This document shows positions 9,330 through 19,410 of a stretch of 42,009 nt of DNA, one piece after another. The DNA comes from an uncultured Oscillospiraceae bacterium (GTDB taxonomy: Bacteria; Bacillota; Clostridia; Oscillospirales; Oscillospiraceae): the NCBI GenBank assembly GCA_946546815.1, contig CAMNOL010000009.1, forward strand, positions 1 through 42,009, read 5' to 3'. Position numbers and translations under genes: made by a program. The stretch's first letter is position 1. Each line of letters opens with the position of its first letter. The notes below the pieces were generated by a model that searched no databases, was not told where the DNA came from, and worked only from the letters and a program-made list of their open reading frames with translations.

Positions 9330-9490
9330 GGAAGCGCTGATTAAATCTCTCGGATGGCTGGACGAGGATATTTTTCGTTCAGATAGTGGCCAAATTCCGC
9401 AGGAATCCTGACGGATTTCAAGGAATTAGGACGCTATATGGCGGAAAATAGACCGTCCAGACGCCGTAGCTTGATTGAATCAGTGGTTCC
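9330..9490. mobile_element. MITE-like element copy 1 (161 bp)
   Basis: Imperfect TIRs GGAAGCGCTGATTAAATC...GATTGAATCAGTGGTTCC; flanked by 4-bp direct repeat CCAG (9326-9329 and 9491-9494); its right end is identical (inverted) to 41955-42009. Confidence 0.8.
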
Positions 9491-10751
9491 CCAGGGGCAG
9501 GATTTTCGATACCGCCATGCGCTCCCGGGTGACGACCCGGTCCAGAAATGCCTCTGCATCCGTCTTTGTGATGCCCTCGTACAGCTCCGGGAACCGGTAG
9601 TAATGATAGCCGTGGAAGTGAGCGCGGGCCAGCTGGACGCAGCAGTGCTCAAAGGAGTTCAGCGCCCGGATCCGGCTGCCGTAGCAGGCCTTCAGGCACC
9701 GCCGGAACCGGTCCTCCGGCAGACCCTCTCTGCGAATCCGCTGGCCCTCTTCCAAAATTTCCGCTGTGACCGCATCAGGGTCCGGGCTGTCTCCGCCAAA
9801 GAGCAGAAAGGCGGTGCCGGACTGATCCTCATAGGACACGCCAAAGCTCTGGTTGATGAGTCCTTTTTCATACAGCCTCTGATACAGCGGGCTGGACGTT
9901 CCGCACAGCAGGTCGCCGGCCACGTCGCCAATGAGCCGCTGCATCTGGTCCCCGGGAGCGCTAGGCTCCGCCTTAAAGGCGGACAAAAAGGTGGGCGCGG
10001 ACACCGGCATAGTCTCGATCTGCTCTGCCCGGGCTGCCTCCATTGCCTCTGGCGCCCCGTGGTCCTTTTCCACTGCGGGGCCCTTGACGGGGGAGACCAC
10101 CATGCGGGCCACCGCCATCACCCGCTCCGGGTCCACGTCGCCGGTGACGCACAGCACCATGTTTTCCGGGCGGTAGAAGGCCCGGTGGCAGTCGTACAGG
10201 GTCTCAGCGGTGATGTGGGAGATGGACTCCGCACTCCCCGCCACTGGCACGCGGACGGGGTGGTGGTCGTAGAGGGCCTGGAGCAGGTTGCTGTACACCC
10301 GCCACTGGGGCCGGTCCGACACCATCTGAATCTCCTGTCCGATGATGCCCTGCTCCTTGGCCACGGATTCCGGGGTGAAATACGGCGTGGTGACAAAGGA
10401 CAGCAGCGTCCGCAGGTTGGAGTAAAAGTGCTCCGTGCACTCAAAATGGTAGGCCGTCATGGAGGAGCTGGTGAAGGCGTTGGGGAAGGCTCCGCCGGCG
10501 GAGAGAATCTGCAGCGCGTTGCCCTGGGGCAGGTCGAACATCTTATGCTCTAAGTAGTGGGCGACGCCTGGGGGGGTCTCCCGGAGCTGACCGTCCAAAC
10601 GGTAGCGGAAGTCCATTCCGCCGTAATTCACCGCCAGAAAGGCGTAAGCCTTCTGATAACCGGGGCGGAGGGTGACGTAAACGCTCAGTCCGTTTTCCAG
10701 CCTTTCATAACAGCAGGTTTCGTTCAGACGGGGAAACTGTGTGATTTTCAT
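9480..10751 (-). CDS. yfmH: M16 family metallopeptidase, YfmH-like (EF-P 5-aminopentanol modification-associated)
   Basis: Inverted zinc motif HYLEH; insulinase-like fold; overlaps and follows the YfmF-like gene. Confidence 0.88.
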   Translation of the reverse strand: MKITQFPRLNETCCYERLENGLSVYVTLRPGYQKAYAFLAVNYGGMDFRYRLDGQLRETPPGVAHYLEHKMFDLPQGNALQILSAGGAFPNAFTSSSMTAYHFECTEHFYSNLRTLLSFVTTPYFTPESVAKEQGIIGQEIQMVSDRPQWRVYSNLLQALYDHHPVRVPVAGSAESISHITAETLYDCHRAFYRPENMVLCVTGDVDPERVMAVARMVVSPVKGPAVEKDHGAPEAMEAARAEQIETMPVSAPTFLSAFKAEPSAPGDQMQRLIGDVAGDLLCGTSSPLYQRLYEKGLINQSFGVSYEDQSGTAFLLFGGDSPDPDAVTAEILEEGQRIRREGLPEDRFRRCLKACYGSRIRALNSFEHCCVQLARAHFHGYHYYRFPELYEGITKTDAEAFLDRVVTRERMAVSKILPLGNH

Positions 10752-12040
10752 TGGGTTTCCTCCTCCTTTTCCGGACTTTGCAGGGTGTAAATGCTGTCCA
10801 GCGTCACCCGGCTCAGCGCCCGGAGCACCTGCTCCCGGGTGACGGAGTCCAGCGCCTGGGCCAGCTCCTCTGGGGAGATGCGCAGCTCCGCCATGGCCTG
10901 ATGGAGCCAGTAATCGACCTGCAGGGGCTGGCTGTCGGGGATGCGGCGGTATTGGTTCGCTGTGTACTGCCGGGCGGCCTGGAGCTCCTCGTCAGAGAAG
11001 GCGCCTTCCCGGAGCTGCTCCAGCTGGCTGAGGATCTCCTCCCGGGCCAGCGGAAAGTCCTTTGGCTCCAGTCCGGCCTGGACCAGCATCAGGCCCTTGT
11101 GCCGGTCCAGCACAGAGCTGACGGAATAGCAAAGGGACCGCTTTTCCCGGACGTTGAGAAACAGCCGGGAGGTGGGGGCGCCGCCCAACAGGGCGTTGGC
11201 CACCACCAGCGCGGGGTAGCGGGGACTGTTCAGCCCGCAGCCGGTGCGCAGTCCCATCACCAGCCGCCCCTGGTGCACCTCCATGCGCTCGGAGAACTCC
11301 CGGACCTTTTTGGGCTGTACCAGCCAGTCTGTGTGGGGCTCCAGAATGTCCCGCTGGCGGGGCAGGTCCATCAGCGCCTCCCGCCAGGCCTGCTCCACCC
11401 GCAGGGGGGAGGCGGAGCCGGCATAGTACACCTCCACCCGGGCGGTGGAGAGGAGTTTATGATAATGCTGGTTCAGCCGGGCCACGCTGAGCTTTTTTGC
11501 CTCCCGGAGGGTGCCGTAGCGCCCCACCCGGTAGGCCTCTCCCACGCACATTTTTCCGATGGCCTGCTGCAGGGCATAATAGGCCTTGTCGTTGACGGTG
11601 CGCTGAATGTCCCGGATGAGGTTCTGCTTTTCGCTTTCCACATAGTCGCTGCGCAGCCGCCCATTCCGGGTGGCGGGGCGCAGCAGCAGGTCTCCCAGCA
11701 GGTGGGCAGCCCGGTCCAGCACTTCTGTGCCCTCCGGCACCAGCTCGTCATCCAGAAAGGCGGCGGAGAAGCCCACGCACTGAACCTCGCCCCGCTTGGA
11801 GACAGTGGCCTCAATGACGCCGCCGTAGAGCTCGTCCAGCGCGGCGGCCAGGGACTGCTGGTCCGGGTTGTCGGCGGTGCCCCGACGGAGCACTCTGGGC
11901 AGCAGCGCATTCAGGGCGGCGTTTTTTTCCTCCAGCGGAAGGGCAAGACCCAGGTACCACTGGCTGCTTTTGAACTTATTCGTCTGAATACAGGTGAGGG
12001 AAACCCCCGGCATCAGGCTGGTGCGGAACATCTCCTGCAT
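10748..12040 (-). CDS. yfmF: M16-like protein, YfmF-like (EF-P 5-aminopentanol modification-associated; no HxxEH)
   Basis: NALLGGAPTSRLFLNVREKRSLCYSVSS typical of M16 proteins; no HxxEH; stop/start overlap with the YfmH-like gene. Confidence 0.87.
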   Translation of the reverse strand: MQEMFRTSLMPGVSLTCIQTNKFKSSQWYLGLALPLEEKNAALNALLPRVLRRGTADNPDQQSLAAALDELYGGVIEATVSKRGEVQCVGFSAAFLDDELVPEGTEVLDRAAHLLGDLLLRPATRNGRLRSDYVESEKQNLIRDIQRTVNDKAYYALQQAIGKMCVGEAYRVGRYGTLREAKKLSVARLNQHYHKLLSTARVEVYYAGSASPLRVEQAWREALMDLPRQRDILEPHTDWLVQPKKVREFSERMEVHQGRLVMGLRTGCGLNSPRYPALVVANALLGGAPTSRLFLNVREKRSLCYSVSSVLDRHKGLMLVQAGLEPKDFPLAREEILSQLEQLREGAFSDEELQAARQYTANQYRRIPDSQPLQVDYWLHQAMAELRISPEELAQALDSVTREQVLRALSRVTLDSIYTLQSPEKEEETQ

Positions 12041-12123
12041 AGAACCACCCCTGCTTCCTTTTTAGAATCTGATGGTTTGTATTATATCCGATTCACAGGG
12101 ATTTTTCAAGGGAGAGGCACAGG

Positions 12124-13491
12124 TCACAGGGCGAGGGTGCCGGACTCGTCCTCCAGCAGAATGAGAATCTCCTCCTCAGCGCCGGTTTCGGCGTTGACAT
12201 ACACCAGATAGTGCTTGTCGCCGCCGTTTTTGCACCGGAACTCCCAGCACAGCTTCTCGTGGCCGCCGTCGGTGGGGATCAGCGTCAGGTGACGGGAGAG
12301 GACGGTCAGCTCGCCGGATACCCGCTGTTCCGCCTTGTCACGGGAGACCTTAGGCGTGAGGTCTTTCCGCTGGGTGTGGTTCATCAGATAGCCTGCGGAC
12401 TCCAGCCCCACGATTTCCCCGTTGTCCAGCGCTACCTCCACCTTCAGAAGGTCGGGGTAGCAGATGACATCCTGCTGGGTAGAGGCAAAGTTGATGGTCA
12501 GCGCGTTGTCCCGGCAGATGGAATAGCTTTCGGTCATATCAGTGATATCGTGCTCTTCCAGATACGTCCGGGCCAGGGCAATGGCCTTTTTGTGGGTCAT
12601 GGTGGCGGCGCCGACGGTCCGGCCGTTGGTGAGGGACAGCACATAGCCGCCCTTGCGGGTCATCTCAACGGAACAGTCCTGGCTGGTTGCGGTGGCGTAG
12701 TGGAAGCGGTAGCAGGGAATCTGGCCGTTCACCCGCATCCCCTCGGAAAGCTGCTCCTCGCTGATGTGCAGGAACTGTGCCGCCTTGCGGCGGGCCTGAT
12801 CCATGGACACCTCCTGCTCCTGCTCCAGCATGGCACAGGTGCGGGACTGCATGTGTTCCGAGAAGGGGCCGTCGTAAATCAGGGTGGGCAGCTCGGGAAA
12901 GTCCGCCTCTAACTCGGCAAAGCTGCCGCTGTCCAGAATGTCGCTGTTCTGGGTGGCTCTGGACAGCCGCTCCTGTACGGCGTCCACATCCTCCAGCGTC
13001 AGGGTGCCGTCGTTGAGCTGGGCCTCCAGCTCATCCAGCTGGCCGGACAGGGCAGAGGCCGCCTTGGACAGAGCCTTGACGGTTTTCAGCTCCGTGCCGC
13101 TGTAGCCGTTGTGTTCTGCGGCGGATTTGGCCAGGGCCTGGGCGTAGTCGCCCACCTTTGCGGCAAAGCTGGTGGTCTGCTCCAGCTCCACGTTGGCGTA
13201 GGGAAGGGCGCCGGCAGCCTGCCGTGCGGCGCAGGCGTCGCTGTAGATCTCCGAGCAAAGCCCGGCGATCATCTCCGGGGAGGTGACGTAGACGGTTTTT
13301 TCCAGTGCGGTGTCCAGATTGCCCATGCTTTCCGTCAGCTGGGAGAACGCCCGGGCGTAGCCCAGGGAGACCGCCCGGCGGTAAGCGGTGTTCTGTGCGG
13401 TCAGGCTGACAATGGTGCCCAGCAGCACCACAAAAGCCGCGGTGAGAAACGTGCGGATGCGGATCCGCCCGCGGCGGGAAGTGTTGTTCAT
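12124..13491 (-). CDS. ypeB: Spore germination protein YpeB (PepSY-containing)
   Basis: Starts MNNTSRRGRIRIRTFLTAAF; N-terminal TM, YpeB coiled region and C-terminal PepSY repeats (KAIALARTYLEEHDI..., LVYVNAETGAEEEILIL). Confidence 0.85.
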   Translation of the reverse strand: MNNTSRRGRIRIRTFLTAAFVVLLGTIVSLTAQNTAYRRAVSLGYARAFSQLTESMGNLDTALEKTVYVTSPEMIAGLCSEIYSDACAARQAAGALPYANVELEQTTSFAAKVGDYAQALAKSAAEHNGYSGTELKTVKALSKAASALSGQLDELEAQLNDGTLTLEDVDAVQERLSRATQNSDILDSGSFAELEADFPELPTLIYDGPFSEHMQSRTCAMLEQEQEVSMDQARRKAAQFLHISEEQLSEGMRVNGQIPCYRFHYATATSQDCSVEMTRKGGYVLSLTNGRTVGAATMTHKKAIALARTYLEEHDITDMTESYSICRDNALTINFASTQQDVICYPDLLKVEVALDNGEIVGLESAGYLMNHTQRKDLTPKVSRDKAEQRVSGELTVLSRHLTLIPTDGGHEKLCWEFRCKNGGDKHYLVYVNAETGAEEEILILLEDESGTLAL

Positions 13492-13657
13492 AAGGCAGCG
13501 CTCCTTTTTCAGAATTCTACCTGTGTAGTTTGGGACAAAACCCGCGGAATATGCTGGGAATGACCGGACAAACCGGAAAAGAATGGAGCGGCGCTTCTGT
13601 GGGACATTTGACAGACCGCCCGTTTCATTCCGACCGTTGTGCAGATTCACACAAAGG

Positions 13658-13685
13658 TTGATTTTTTTTAATGCTGTAGTATAAT
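13658..13685 (+). promoter_or_regulatory. Putative promoter of the ketopantoate reductase-like gene
   Basis: TTGATT, 16-bp spacer, TATAAT. Confidence 0.6.
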
Positions 13686-13894
13686 AAAGAACAGCACAGA
13701 CTGAAATCAGAAGCAGGAGCACCCTGACGGACACCGTCCCATCCGCGCCCCCAAGCGGGAAATCCTCCAGATACCCCAGCGGATGGCTTCCTTCGGCGGC
13801 GGAGTGAAACAGAAAGCGCTTTACAAAGCGTTCGCCGCCGGAGCAATCATCAGCGGCTCCCTGCTGTCGTTTACCGGAAAGGAAGAGACCCAAT

Positions 13895-14845
13895 ATGAAC
13901 ATCCTGATTGTCGGCGCCGGCGCCATTGGCGTGGCGATGGGCGCGACCCTACACGCCGCCGGAAACCGCATTTCCGTCTACGCCCGGGGCAACACGAAAC
14001 AGGCCATCGAAGCAGGGGGCCTGCACCGCATCGGACTGTTCGGCCCGCTGGACGTCAGAGCGGAGGATGTTTCGGTCCGGGACGACTTCGGCGGTTTTGC
14101 ACCGGAGAGCTTTGACTTTGTGCTGATTTCGGTGAAAACCATGGCCAATCAGCAGATCAGCGACGCGCTGGCCGCTCACAGGGAGATTCTGAAGCCGGGG
14201 GCAAAGCTGGTCATCATGCAGAACGGCTGGGGCAACGACGGGGCCTATCTGAAAAACTTCCCCAAAGAGCAGATCTGCAGCGCCCGGGTCATCACCGGCT
14301 TCCAGAGAACCCAGCCCAACGTCAGCAACATCACCGTCCACACCGCTCCGGTGCTGCTGGGCAATCTGTACGGCCTGGACGTGTCGCCGCTGGAGGAGCT
14401 GGCAAAGGGCATTAATGACGGCGGCATCCCCTGCCAGACCACGGACAACGTGGGCGCTGCACTGTGGGCCAAAATGCTCTACAACTGCACATTGAACCCC
14501 CTGGGCGCAGTGCTGGGCGTCCACTATGGCGCGCTGGGGGAGGCTCCCGAGGGACGGGCCATCATGAACGATCTGATCCGGGAGATCTTCAGCGTCATGA
14601 CCGCCGCGGGCTATACCACTTATTGGGATTCTCCTGAGGCCTATCAGGAGGAGTTTTACCGCAAGCTTCTGCCGGACACCTACAACCACAACTCCTCCAC
14701 CCTCCAGGATATCCGCAAGAAGCACCCCACGGAGATCGACACCCTCACCGGCAAGATTATGGAGCTGGCGGCGGAGCACGGCATCGCCGTGCCGGTGAAC
14801 ACCATGCTGTACCGCCAGATCAAGACCATCGAAGCGAATTACTGA
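13895..14845 (+). CDS. 2-dehydropantoate 2-reductase family protein
   Basis: N-terminal Rossmann motif MNILIVGAGAIGVAMGATL; ALWAKMLYNCTLNPLGAVLG; NHNSSTLQDIRKKHPTEIDTLTGKI. Confidence 0.9.
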   Translation: MNILIVGAGAIGVAMGATLHAAGNRISVYARGNTKQAIEAGGLHRIGLFGPLDVRAEDVSVRDDFGGFAPESFDFVLISVKTMANQQISDALAAHREILKPGAKLVIMQNGWGNDGAYLKNFPKEQICSARVITGFQRTQPNVSNITVHTAPVLLGNLYGLDVSPLEELAKGINDGGIPCQTTDNVGAALWAKMLYNCTLNPLGAVLGVHYGALGEAPEGRAIMNDLIREIFSVMTAAGYTTYWDSPEAYQEEFYRKLLPDTYNHNSSTLQDIRKKHPTEIDTLTGKIMELAAEHGIAVPVNTMLYRQIKTIEANY

Positions 14846-14878
14846 AGAATTGTATCACTCCATAAAAAGCAAAAAAAG

Positions 14879-14915
14879 CAGCCTGAGCAGCGACCGCTCA
14901 GGCTGTTTCCTGTTT
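14879..14915. terminator. Terminator between convergent genes
   Basis: 10-bp stem CAGCCTGAGC/GCTCAGGCTG with T-rich sequence on the plus strand and A-tract (minus-strand U-tract) on the left. Confidence 0.85.
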
Positions 14916-16215
14916 AATTGTATTTTTTCGTCGGGTCCCGCAGTTTGGAGTAGCGGATGGTGCCATCCGGCTGGGGTTCCACCTGGTGAAGGTTCAGGTA
15001 GTCCTCTTCCTCTGTGGAGAGGTGCTTCTTTTTCAGCCGGTCAGCCAGGAAGCTGTCCAACAGGGAGACAAGGACAGCAAACACCGGCACGCCGATGATC
15101 ATGCCCACCACGCCGAACAGGCCGCCGAACAGCAGGATGGAGAACAGCACCCAGAAGGAGGAAAGGCCGGTGGTGTTGCCCAGGATCTTCGGACCCAGGA
15201 TGTTGCCGTCAAACTGCTGCAGCGCTATGACAAAAATGATGAAGGTCACGCACTTGATGGGGCTGTTCAGCAGCACCAGGCAGGCGCAGGGAATGGCGCC
15301 CAGGAAGGGGCCAAAGAAGGGGATGATGTTGGTGACGCCGATGATGACGCTGATCAGCATCACATAGGGCATTTTCAGCAGGGACGAACCGATGAAGCAC
15401 AGCACGCCGATGACCAGGGAATCCAGCAGCTTGCCCCGGATGAATCCGCCGAACACCTGGTGCACATACCGGAAGTGCATGATGACCCGGTTGGCGGTGG
15501 GAATCTTGAACAGGGCAAACAGCATTCGCTTGGCGTGGGCGATCATGGTGGTCTTGCCCACCAGCAGATAGGCGGCGACGATGAAGCCCACCAGAACGTT
15601 CTTCGCCACATTGAACACCACAATAATGCCGGAGAACAGGGTGCTGAACACACTGCTGACGCCGCTGCCCACGCCCCGGCTCAGGTTCTGCAGGTTGGGC
15701 AGGATGCTGACCCGGACCCAGTTCATCAGCTGGTCAGAGCCGGTGTCCAGCCACTTCTGCACCGTGCTGGCAGTCTCCGGGCTGTCGGCAAAGAGGCTGT
15801 TAACCCATTTGTTGATCTGGGCGCTGTACAGCTGCATGGAGTTGACGATGCCCGTCAGGCTGGACACAAAGCCGGGCACCACCAGCGCCACCAGACCGCT
15901 GACCAGCAGCAGCGCGGTGCTGATGGAGAAAGCGACGGACAGCACCACGGCGATGCTGTGGGCGCGTTTACTCAGCAGACGGCTGTCGCTCAGACCGCTC
16001 TCGATGTTCCGCAGCAGCAGATTGTAGAAGGGGGAGAGCAGATAGGCGATGACGCAGCCGATGATAAAGGGCATCAGAATTTTCGTCAGCAGCTCAATGG
16101 CAGACCGGATGGTCTGGAAATGGAACAGCAGAAAGGCGGTCAGCAGGCTGGCGGCGATGACGCAGAACGCCGTCAGCCCGACCATCACATATTGCTGCAC
16201 TTTTTCGCTTTTCAA
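14914..16215 (-). CDS. AI-2E family transporter
   Basis: Multi-TM; GVTNIIPFFGPFLGAIP, QQFDGNILGPKILG, GGLFGVVGMIIGVPVFAVL. Confidence 0.92.
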   Translation of the reverse strand: MKSEKVQQYVMVGLTAFCVIAASLLTAFLLFHFQTIRSAIELLTKILMPFIIGCVIAYLLSPFYNLLLRNIESGLSDSRLLSKRAHSIAVVLSVAFSISTALLLVSGLVALVVPGFVSSLTGIVNSMQLYSAQINKWVNSLFADSPETASTVQKWLDTGSDQLMNWVRVSILPNLQNLSRGVGSGVSSVFSTLFSGIIVVFNVAKNVLVGFIVAAYLLVGKTTMIAHAKRMLFALFKIPTANRVIMHFRYVHQVFGGFIRGKLLDSLVIGVLCFIGSSLLKMPYVMLISVIIGVTNIIPFFGPFLGAIPCACLVLLNSPIKCVTFIIFVIALQQFDGNILGPKILGNTTGLSSFWVLFSILLFGGLFGVVGMIIGVPVFAVLVSLLDSFLADRLKKKHLSTEEEDYLNLHQVEPQPDGTIRYSKLRDPTKKYN

Positions 16216-16307
16216 GCGGAGATCACCTCACCTTTGAAAAATCCGGAAAGAGGGGAGAAACAGCCTGTGTATTGGAAGGTCTGTATCGTCCTGTTCCGGG
16301 AACGGCT

Positions 16308-17747
16308 TTACACGTTCAGCTCCACAGTGCTGCCGTCCAGTGCGTCGGCGTAGCGCTCCAGCACCGGTCTGACCTCGCTGGCCAGGAACTCGGTGACCTG
16401 CTCCGGGCAGCGGCCAATGTAGCGGCTGGGCTCCAGATGGGCGGTGAGCTCCTCCCGGGTCATGCCGAACATGGGGTCCTCGGCGATCAGGTCGATGAGG
16501 TTGTTGCTCAGGCCCAGGTCCTTGACGTTGCGGCCGGCCTCCAGGGAGTGCAGGCGGATCTGTTCGTGGAGCTCCTGACGGTTGCCGCCCCGCTTCACCG
16601 CGTCCATCATGATGTTTTCGGAGGCCATGAAGGGCAGCTCCTCCAGAATGTGCTTTTCAATGACCTTTTCGTGGACCACCAGGCCGTCGGTGATGTTCTG
16701 ATAAATGCGCAGAATGGCGTCGCAGGCCAGGAACGCCTCGGGGACGGACAGACGCTTGTTGGCGGAGTCGTCCAGGGTGCGCTCAAACCACTGGGTGGCG
16801 GAGGTGATGGCGGGGTTCATCACGTCGGAGAGGATGTAGCGGCCCAGGGCGCAGATGCGCTCGGAGCGCATGGGGTTGCGCTTGTAGGGCATGGCGGAGG
16901 AGCCGATCTGCTTTTTGGCGAAGGGCTCTTCGATCTCCTTCATGTGGGCCAGCAGGCGCAGGTCGGTGGCAAATTTGCTGGCGGAGGCGGCGATGCCGGC
17001 CAGGGTGTTGACTACAAAGGTGTCCACCTTCCGGCTGTAGGTCTGTCCGGAGACGGGAACGCAGGCGTCAAAGCCCATTTCCTCGGCGATCATCGCCTCG
17101 GCCTGCTTGACCTTTTCGTGGTCGCCCTCAAACAGCTCCAGGAAGGAGGCCTGGGTGCCGGTGGTGCCCTTGCTGCCCAGCAGCTTCAGGTCGGCGATGC
17201 GGTACTCCACCTCGTGCAGGTCCATCAGCAGCTCGTTCAGCCACAGGGTGGCGCGCTTGCCCACGGTGGTCAGCTGCGCCGCCTGATAGTGGGTGAAGCC
17301 CAGGGTGGGCAGGGCCTTGTACTCCTCAGCAAACTTGGCCAGATTGTGGATGACCCGGACCAGCTCGGTGCGGATGAGGATCAGGGCCTCCTTCATCAGG
17401 ATGACATCGGTGTTGTCGCCCACATAGCAGCTGGTGGCGCCCAGGTGGATGATGGGCATGGCCTTGGGGCACTGGTCCCCGTAGGCGTGGATGTGGGCCA
17501 TCACGTCGTGGCGCAGCTGCTTCTCGTAGTTGGCGGCCAGCTCGTAGTCGATGAATTCGGGGGCGGCGTGAGCCTCCAGCTCATCTACCTGCTCCTGGGT
17601 CACAGGCAGGCCCAGCTTCATCTCAGCCCGGGCCAGGGCCACCCACAGGCGGCGCCAGGTGGAAAACTTCTTGTCAGGGGAAAAGATGTACTGCATCTCC
17701 TTGCTGGCGTAGCGGGAGGACAGGGGGGACTCGTAGTTGTTTTTCAT
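16308..17747 (-). CDS. purB: Adenylosuccinate lyase
   Basis: Fumarase/lyase signature GSSAMPYKRNPMRSE; HLGATSCYVGDNTD; TLGFTHYQAAQLTTVGKR. Confidence 0.95.
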   Translation of the reverse strand: MKNNYESPLSSRYASKEMQYIFSPDKKFSTWRRLWVALARAEMKLGLPVTQEQVDELEAHAAPEFIDYELAANYEKQLRHDVMAHIHAYGDQCPKAMPIIHLGATSCYVGDNTDVILMKEALILIRTELVRVIHNLAKFAEEYKALPTLGFTHYQAAQLTTVGKRATLWLNELLMDLHEVEYRIADLKLLGSKGTTGTQASFLELFEGDHEKVKQAEAMIAEEMGFDACVPVSGQTYSRKVDTFVVNTLAGIAASASKFATDLRLLAHMKEIEEPFAKKQIGSSAMPYKRNPMRSERICALGRYILSDVMNPAITSATQWFERTLDDSANKRLSVPEAFLACDAILRIYQNITDGLVVHEKVIEKHILEELPFMASENIMMDAVKRGGNRQELHEQIRLHSLEAGRNVKDLGLSNNLIDLIAEDPMFGMTREELTAHLEPSRYIGRCPEQVTEFLASEVRPVLERYADALDGSTVELNV

Positions 17748-17783
17748 CAGGGTATCATCCTTTGCTTTTTTTGATACACGACC

Positions 17784-17811
17784 AGTATATCATGTTCTGG
17801 CGGATTTGCAA
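17784..17811 (-). promoter_or_regulatory. Putative purB promoter
   Basis: Minus strand: TTGCAA, 16-bp spacer, TATACT. Confidence 0.65.
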
Positions 17812-17854
17812 ACCGGCATCCTGTGACAGGATTGTAAACAATGAGGGAAGGGAA

Positions 17855-18877
17855 TTAATGAATGAACATGGCGTCGCCAAAGCTAAAGAAACGGTAGCGC
17901 TCCTGCACCGCCTGGGCGTAGGCGTTCATAATGTGCTCCTTGCCCGCCAGGGCGGAGACCAGCATCACCAGCGTGGACTCGGGCAGGTGGAAATTGGTCA
18001 CCAGCGCGTCCAGACATTTGAACCGGTAGCCGGGGTAGATGAAGATCTTGGTCCAGCCGGCGTGGGGGTCCATGGTGCCGTCCTCATTGGCGAAGGACTC
18101 CACCGTCCGACAGGAGGTGGTGCCCACGCAGACCACCCGTCCGCCGTTTTTCTTTGTTTCGGTGATGATATCAGCCGCCTGTTGAGAGATCATGCAGTAT
18201 TCCGAGTGCATATCGTGGTGCTCCACGTCCTCCACCTTCACCGGGCGGAAGGTGCCCAGACCCACGTGCAGCGTCACATAGGCCAGCTTCACGCCCATGG
18301 CCTGGATCCGTTCCAGCAGCTCCGGGGTGAAGTGCAGGCCCGCCGTGGGGGCGGCGGCGCTGCCGGGGACCTTGGAATAGACGGTCTGGTACCGCTCCTG
18401 GTCCTGAAGCTCCGCCTTGATATAGGGGGGAAGGGGCATCCGTCCCAGCTCCTCCAGCACCTCCAGAAAGATGCCCTCATAGTCAAAACGGACCAGCCGG
18501 TTGCCGTCGGGGAGAACCTCCAGAATTTCCGCCGTCAGCTGTCCGTTGCCGAAGGTGACCTTTGCCCCGGGGCGCAGCTTTTTGCCCGGCCGCACCAGGC
18601 ATTCCCACACGTTGTCCCCCTTGTCGGTGAGCAGCAGCACCTCGGACACGCCGCCGGTCTCCCTGTGGCCGATGAGCCGGGCAGGCAGCACCCGGGAGTC
18701 GTTGAGCACCAGGCAGTCCCCCGGGCGCAGGTAGGAGGGCAGGTCGTAAAAGTGCTTATGCTCCACCGCGCCGGTGGAGCGGTCCAGCACCATCAGGCGG
18801 GAACTGTCCCGCTGCTGCAGCGGCGTCTGCGCGATAAGCTCCGGGGGCAGATCATAATAAAAATCACTTGTTTTCAT
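17855..18877 (-). CDS. queA: S-adenosylmethionine:tRNA ribosyltransferase-isomerase
   Basis: [64 protein letters not shown]. Confidence 0.95.
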   Translation of the reverse strand: MKTSDFYYDLPPELIAQTPLQQRDSSRLMVLDRSTGAVEHKHFYDLPSYLRPGDCLVLNDSRVLPARLIGHRETGGVSEVLLLTDKGDNVWECLVRPGKKLRPGAKVTFGNGQLTAEILEVLPDGNRLVRFDYEGIFLEVLEELGRMPLPPYIKAELQDQERYQTVYSKVPGSAAAPTAGLHFTPELLERIQAMGVKLAYVTLHVGLGTFRPVKVEDVEHHDMHSEYCMISQQAADIITETKKNGGRVVCVGTTSCRTVESFANEDGTMDPHAGWTKIFIYPGYRFKCLDALVTNFHLPESTLVMLVSALAGKEHIMNAYAQAVQERYRFFSFGDAMFIH

Positions 18878-19030
18878 GGTGTAGTTTGTCCTTTGATAAA
18901 AATGTTGTCGATTCACACCGCTTATTTTACCACATTCCCCGCGTCAGCGTCCACCTTGGGCCGGAGTAAAATTGCATAAAAGTTTCCATAAACGGGATTT
19001 CCATTTTATACTTCTTTCTGGCGGTGACTC

Positions 19031-19059
19031 TTGACGAAAAAAGGGAAGTATGATAACAT
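19031..19059 (+). promoter_or_regulatory. Putative promoter of the lysine riboswitch/asd operon
   Basis: TTGACG, 17-bp spacer, TAACAT. Confidence 0.6.
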
Positions 19060-19073
19060 AATCTCAAACCTAT

Positions 19074-19249
19074 GCAGAATAGAGGTGCGGTTTTCATCAG
19101 TACCTGCGGACTGGGCTCCGGCAGCCCGTCAAATTCCGCAGAAAAAGGGAACGCCGCCGAAGATTTGCACACCGTCGGAGTGCAGGTCTGGGCGTCAGGT
19201 CAACAGCCTGCCGACTGTCATCTGACGTTCAGATGGAGCGCTGTCTGCT
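19074..19249 (+). ncRNA. Lysine riboswitch (L-box)
   Basis: Conserved segments AGAGGTGCGG, GGGAACGCCGCCGAAG, GTCAGGTCAACAGCCTGCCGACTGTCATC; P1 pairing GCAGA...TCTGC; directly upstream of lysine biosynthesis genes. Confidence 0.92.
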
Positions 19250-19292
19250 TTTGTTCCTGAACTGCTTTGCGCCGCAGAGCACGCTTTTGTAC

Positions 19293-19332
19293 AGAATCAG
19301 CCGGTTTCCAGAAACTGCTGATTCTTTTTTTA
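19293..19332 (+). terminator. Regulated terminator of the lysine riboswitch expression platform
   Basis: Stem AGAATCAGC/GCTGATTCT followed by TTTTTTTAT, before asd. Confidence 0.9.
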
Positions 19333-19410
19333 TACCGTGTGACTGACGGGGTACGCAGCGGACCGATTTGCATAGAATATTATATCATTCCCTTTTGGAG
19401 GTCGTTTACC

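Noticed and set aside
10751-12211. 486-aa plus-strand ORF opposite the YfmF-like gene
   Set aside because: Shadow ORF antisense to a recognised M16-like protein; no RBS or domain.
14986-16353. 455-aa plus-strand ORF opposite the AI-2E transporter
   Set aside because: Asp/His/Gln-rich shadow frame of a membrane-protein gene.
16272-17774. 500-aa plus-strand ORF opposite purB
   Set aside because: Low-complexity Gly/Val/Leu/Gln/His-rich composition, antisense to a confident purB.
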